This document shows positions 23,273 to 24,479 of a stretch of DNA of 24,479 nucleotides, piece after piece. The position numbers were made by a program, and so were the translations under genes. A model generated the notes under the pieces. It was not told the origin of the DNA. It saw only the letters and a program-made list of their open reading frames with translations, and did no database searches. Position 1 is the stretch's first letter. Every line of letters starts with the position of its first letter. The DNA lies in NCBI GenBank assembly GCA_964406035.1, contig CAYOQB010000074.1, positions 1 to 24,479 on the forward strand. The letters run 5' to 3'. Source of the DNA: JAIEPW01 sp964406035 (lineage in GTDB: Bacteria > Acidobacteriota > Terriglobia > Bryobacterales > Bryobacteraceae).

Positions 23273-23746
23273 ATGAAGACAGAAATTCTGGTGATTCTCC
23301 CCGCGGATCGCGGCTGCCTGGGCCGGCTGCTGGTGGAGCGCGAAGGCAGGACCGTGTTCGGTCCGGCGCCGTGCTTCGGACGATCCGACGATCGCATGGC
23401 GCGCGCGCGGGGGAATGCGAATCGCGATCCGCTGAAGCCCTTTGGCGATACGCCTCTTGGCGTGTACCGGTGTCACTTGGGCGCGGCAGCGGCGACGCCG
23501 GCGTTGGTCCGGAGTTATGGCCCGCACGGCTGGGTCGCGTTGGATCCGGTGTCGGGCCCGGCGTTGCAGGCCAAGAAGAACGGCCGTTTCGGGCTGTTGA
23601 TCCACGGCGGGGATCGGAATGCGGCGGGGAAGCTGCGGCCGACGTACGGGTGTGTGCGGTTGTCAAACCGGGACATGGGGGGCCTGATGAGCAGGCTGCG
23701 GGAAGCGGGGGGCAACCGGGTAAGCTGCCGGGTGGAGGAGGGGTAA
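23273..23746 (+). CDS. L,D-transpeptidase-like (YkuD-fold) protein
   Basis: A 157-residue protein resembling the YkuD catalytic domain, which cross-links peptidoglycan or attaches proteins to it through a Cys nucleophile. The diagnostic elements are PFGDTPLGVY (substrate-side strand), His111 in LLIHGG and Cys127-x-Arg129 in RPTYGCVRLSN. The usual [S/T]HGC motif reads TYGC, so the His is replaced by Tyr. No signal peptide or membrane helix is visible, unlike most L,D-transpeptidases. It is divergent from hemQ with 107 nt between starts. Its stop codon overlaps the T-tract of the rRNA terminator on the other strand. The fold is likely; activity is uncertain. Confidence 0.72.
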   Translation: MKTEILVILPADRGCLGRLLVEREGRTVFGPAPCFGRSDDRMARARGNANRDPLKPFGDTPLGVYRCHLGAAAATPALVRSYGPHGWVALDPVSGPALQAKKNGRFGLLIHGGDRNAAGKLRPTYGCVRLSNRDMGGLMSRLREAGGNRVSCRVEEG

Positions 23747-23753
23747 AAAGCGA

Positions 23754-23787
23754 AACGCCCCGGGATTAGCGGGGCGTTCGGTATTTT
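23754..23787. terminator. Bidirectional intrinsic terminator between L,D-transpeptidase-like gene and rrn operon
   Basis: An 8-bp perfect stem (AACGCCCC / GGGGCGTT, 23754-23761 with 23771-23778) and a 9-nt loop. On the plus strand it is followed by GTATTTT; on the minus strand by TCGCTTTTT. It can thus stop the protein gene from the left and the 5S rRNA transcript from the right. Confidence 0.85.
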
Positions 23788-23791
23788 GGAT

Positions 23792-23905
<114 letters not shown>

Positions 23906-23982
23906 AAAGGGTTTTGAATTTGAATACTGACGGGCCACTGAGAGTCGCAAGCAACGAGAGCATCGGTGCTTACAGTAAATTT

Positions 23983-24479
<497 letters not shown>

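Noticed and set aside
23166..23666. A 167-residue N-terminal extension of HemQ
   Set aside because: It is Arg/Pro/Ser-rich without family similarity, runs through the divergent promoter region and overlaps the L,D-transpeptidase-like gene; ATG 23165 fits the family.

Overview
The window looks like a chromosomal segment of an acidobacterium, most likely from the Solibacter/Bryobacter side of the phylum. The evidence is uniformly high GC, a protein built from the Solibacter-type TIGR03437 domain, a large 'acidobacterial duplicated orphan permease' (ADOP), and a short secreted protein opening with an LGEWVLN/DKSKW motif. A 100-N scaffold gap suggests a draft or metagenome assembly.

Layout. Positions 1-3739 (+): a secreted SMP-30/gluconolactonase-like propeller, a NUDIX hydrolase and mutS2, closely packed. 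3740-4478 (+): a lower-GC orphan secreted protein. 4508-9733 (-): an operon with 4-nt overlaps, nadE -> YncE-like propeller/phosphoesterase -> degenerate ABC ATPase with a Wzt-type C-terminal domain; the N gap lies in the last gene. 9820-11310 (+): a tandem TIGR03437 protein, convergent with an ADOP permease (11307-13811, -), their stop codons overlapping in a CTAG. 13939-19185 (-): a small secreted protein, gltX, glnS and a NodU/CmcH-type carbamoyltransferase, read in that order. 19313-21952 (+): a WalJ-like metallo-hydrolase, a CtaA/Cox15 heme A synthase and an alpha/beta hydrolase. 21927-23165 (-): hemQ followed by a DUF192 protein. 23273-23746 (+): an L,D-transpeptidase-like protein. 23754-24479: a two-way terminator, 5S rRNA and the 3' part of 23S rRNA, both rRNAs on the minus strand. 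No tRNA gene, CRISPR array, insertion sequence or prophage was seen.

Themes. Most genes are housekeeping: NAD synthesis, tRNA charging, and heme supply (hemQ and ctaA, separated by the hydrolase and DUF192 genes). The most unusual item is the Wzt-like protein: its ATPase half has lost the Walker A lysine, the Walker B glutamate, and the whole Q-loop/helical/signature region, while its carbohydrate-recognition-type domain looks intact. It is translationally coupled to a secreted propeller/phosphoesterase. The scaffold gap inside it appears artificial, because the flanks share an exact 55-nt overlap whose collapse restores a clean 317-residue frame.

Gene-expression signals are also unusual. 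Several genes have a TAnnnT box 6-8 nt before ATG and little or no Shine-Dalgarno sequence, which suggests leaderless transcripts. Two genes (NUDIX and WalJ-like) appear to start at AUU or AUC. Only one of the four convergent gene ends has a clear hairpin terminator.
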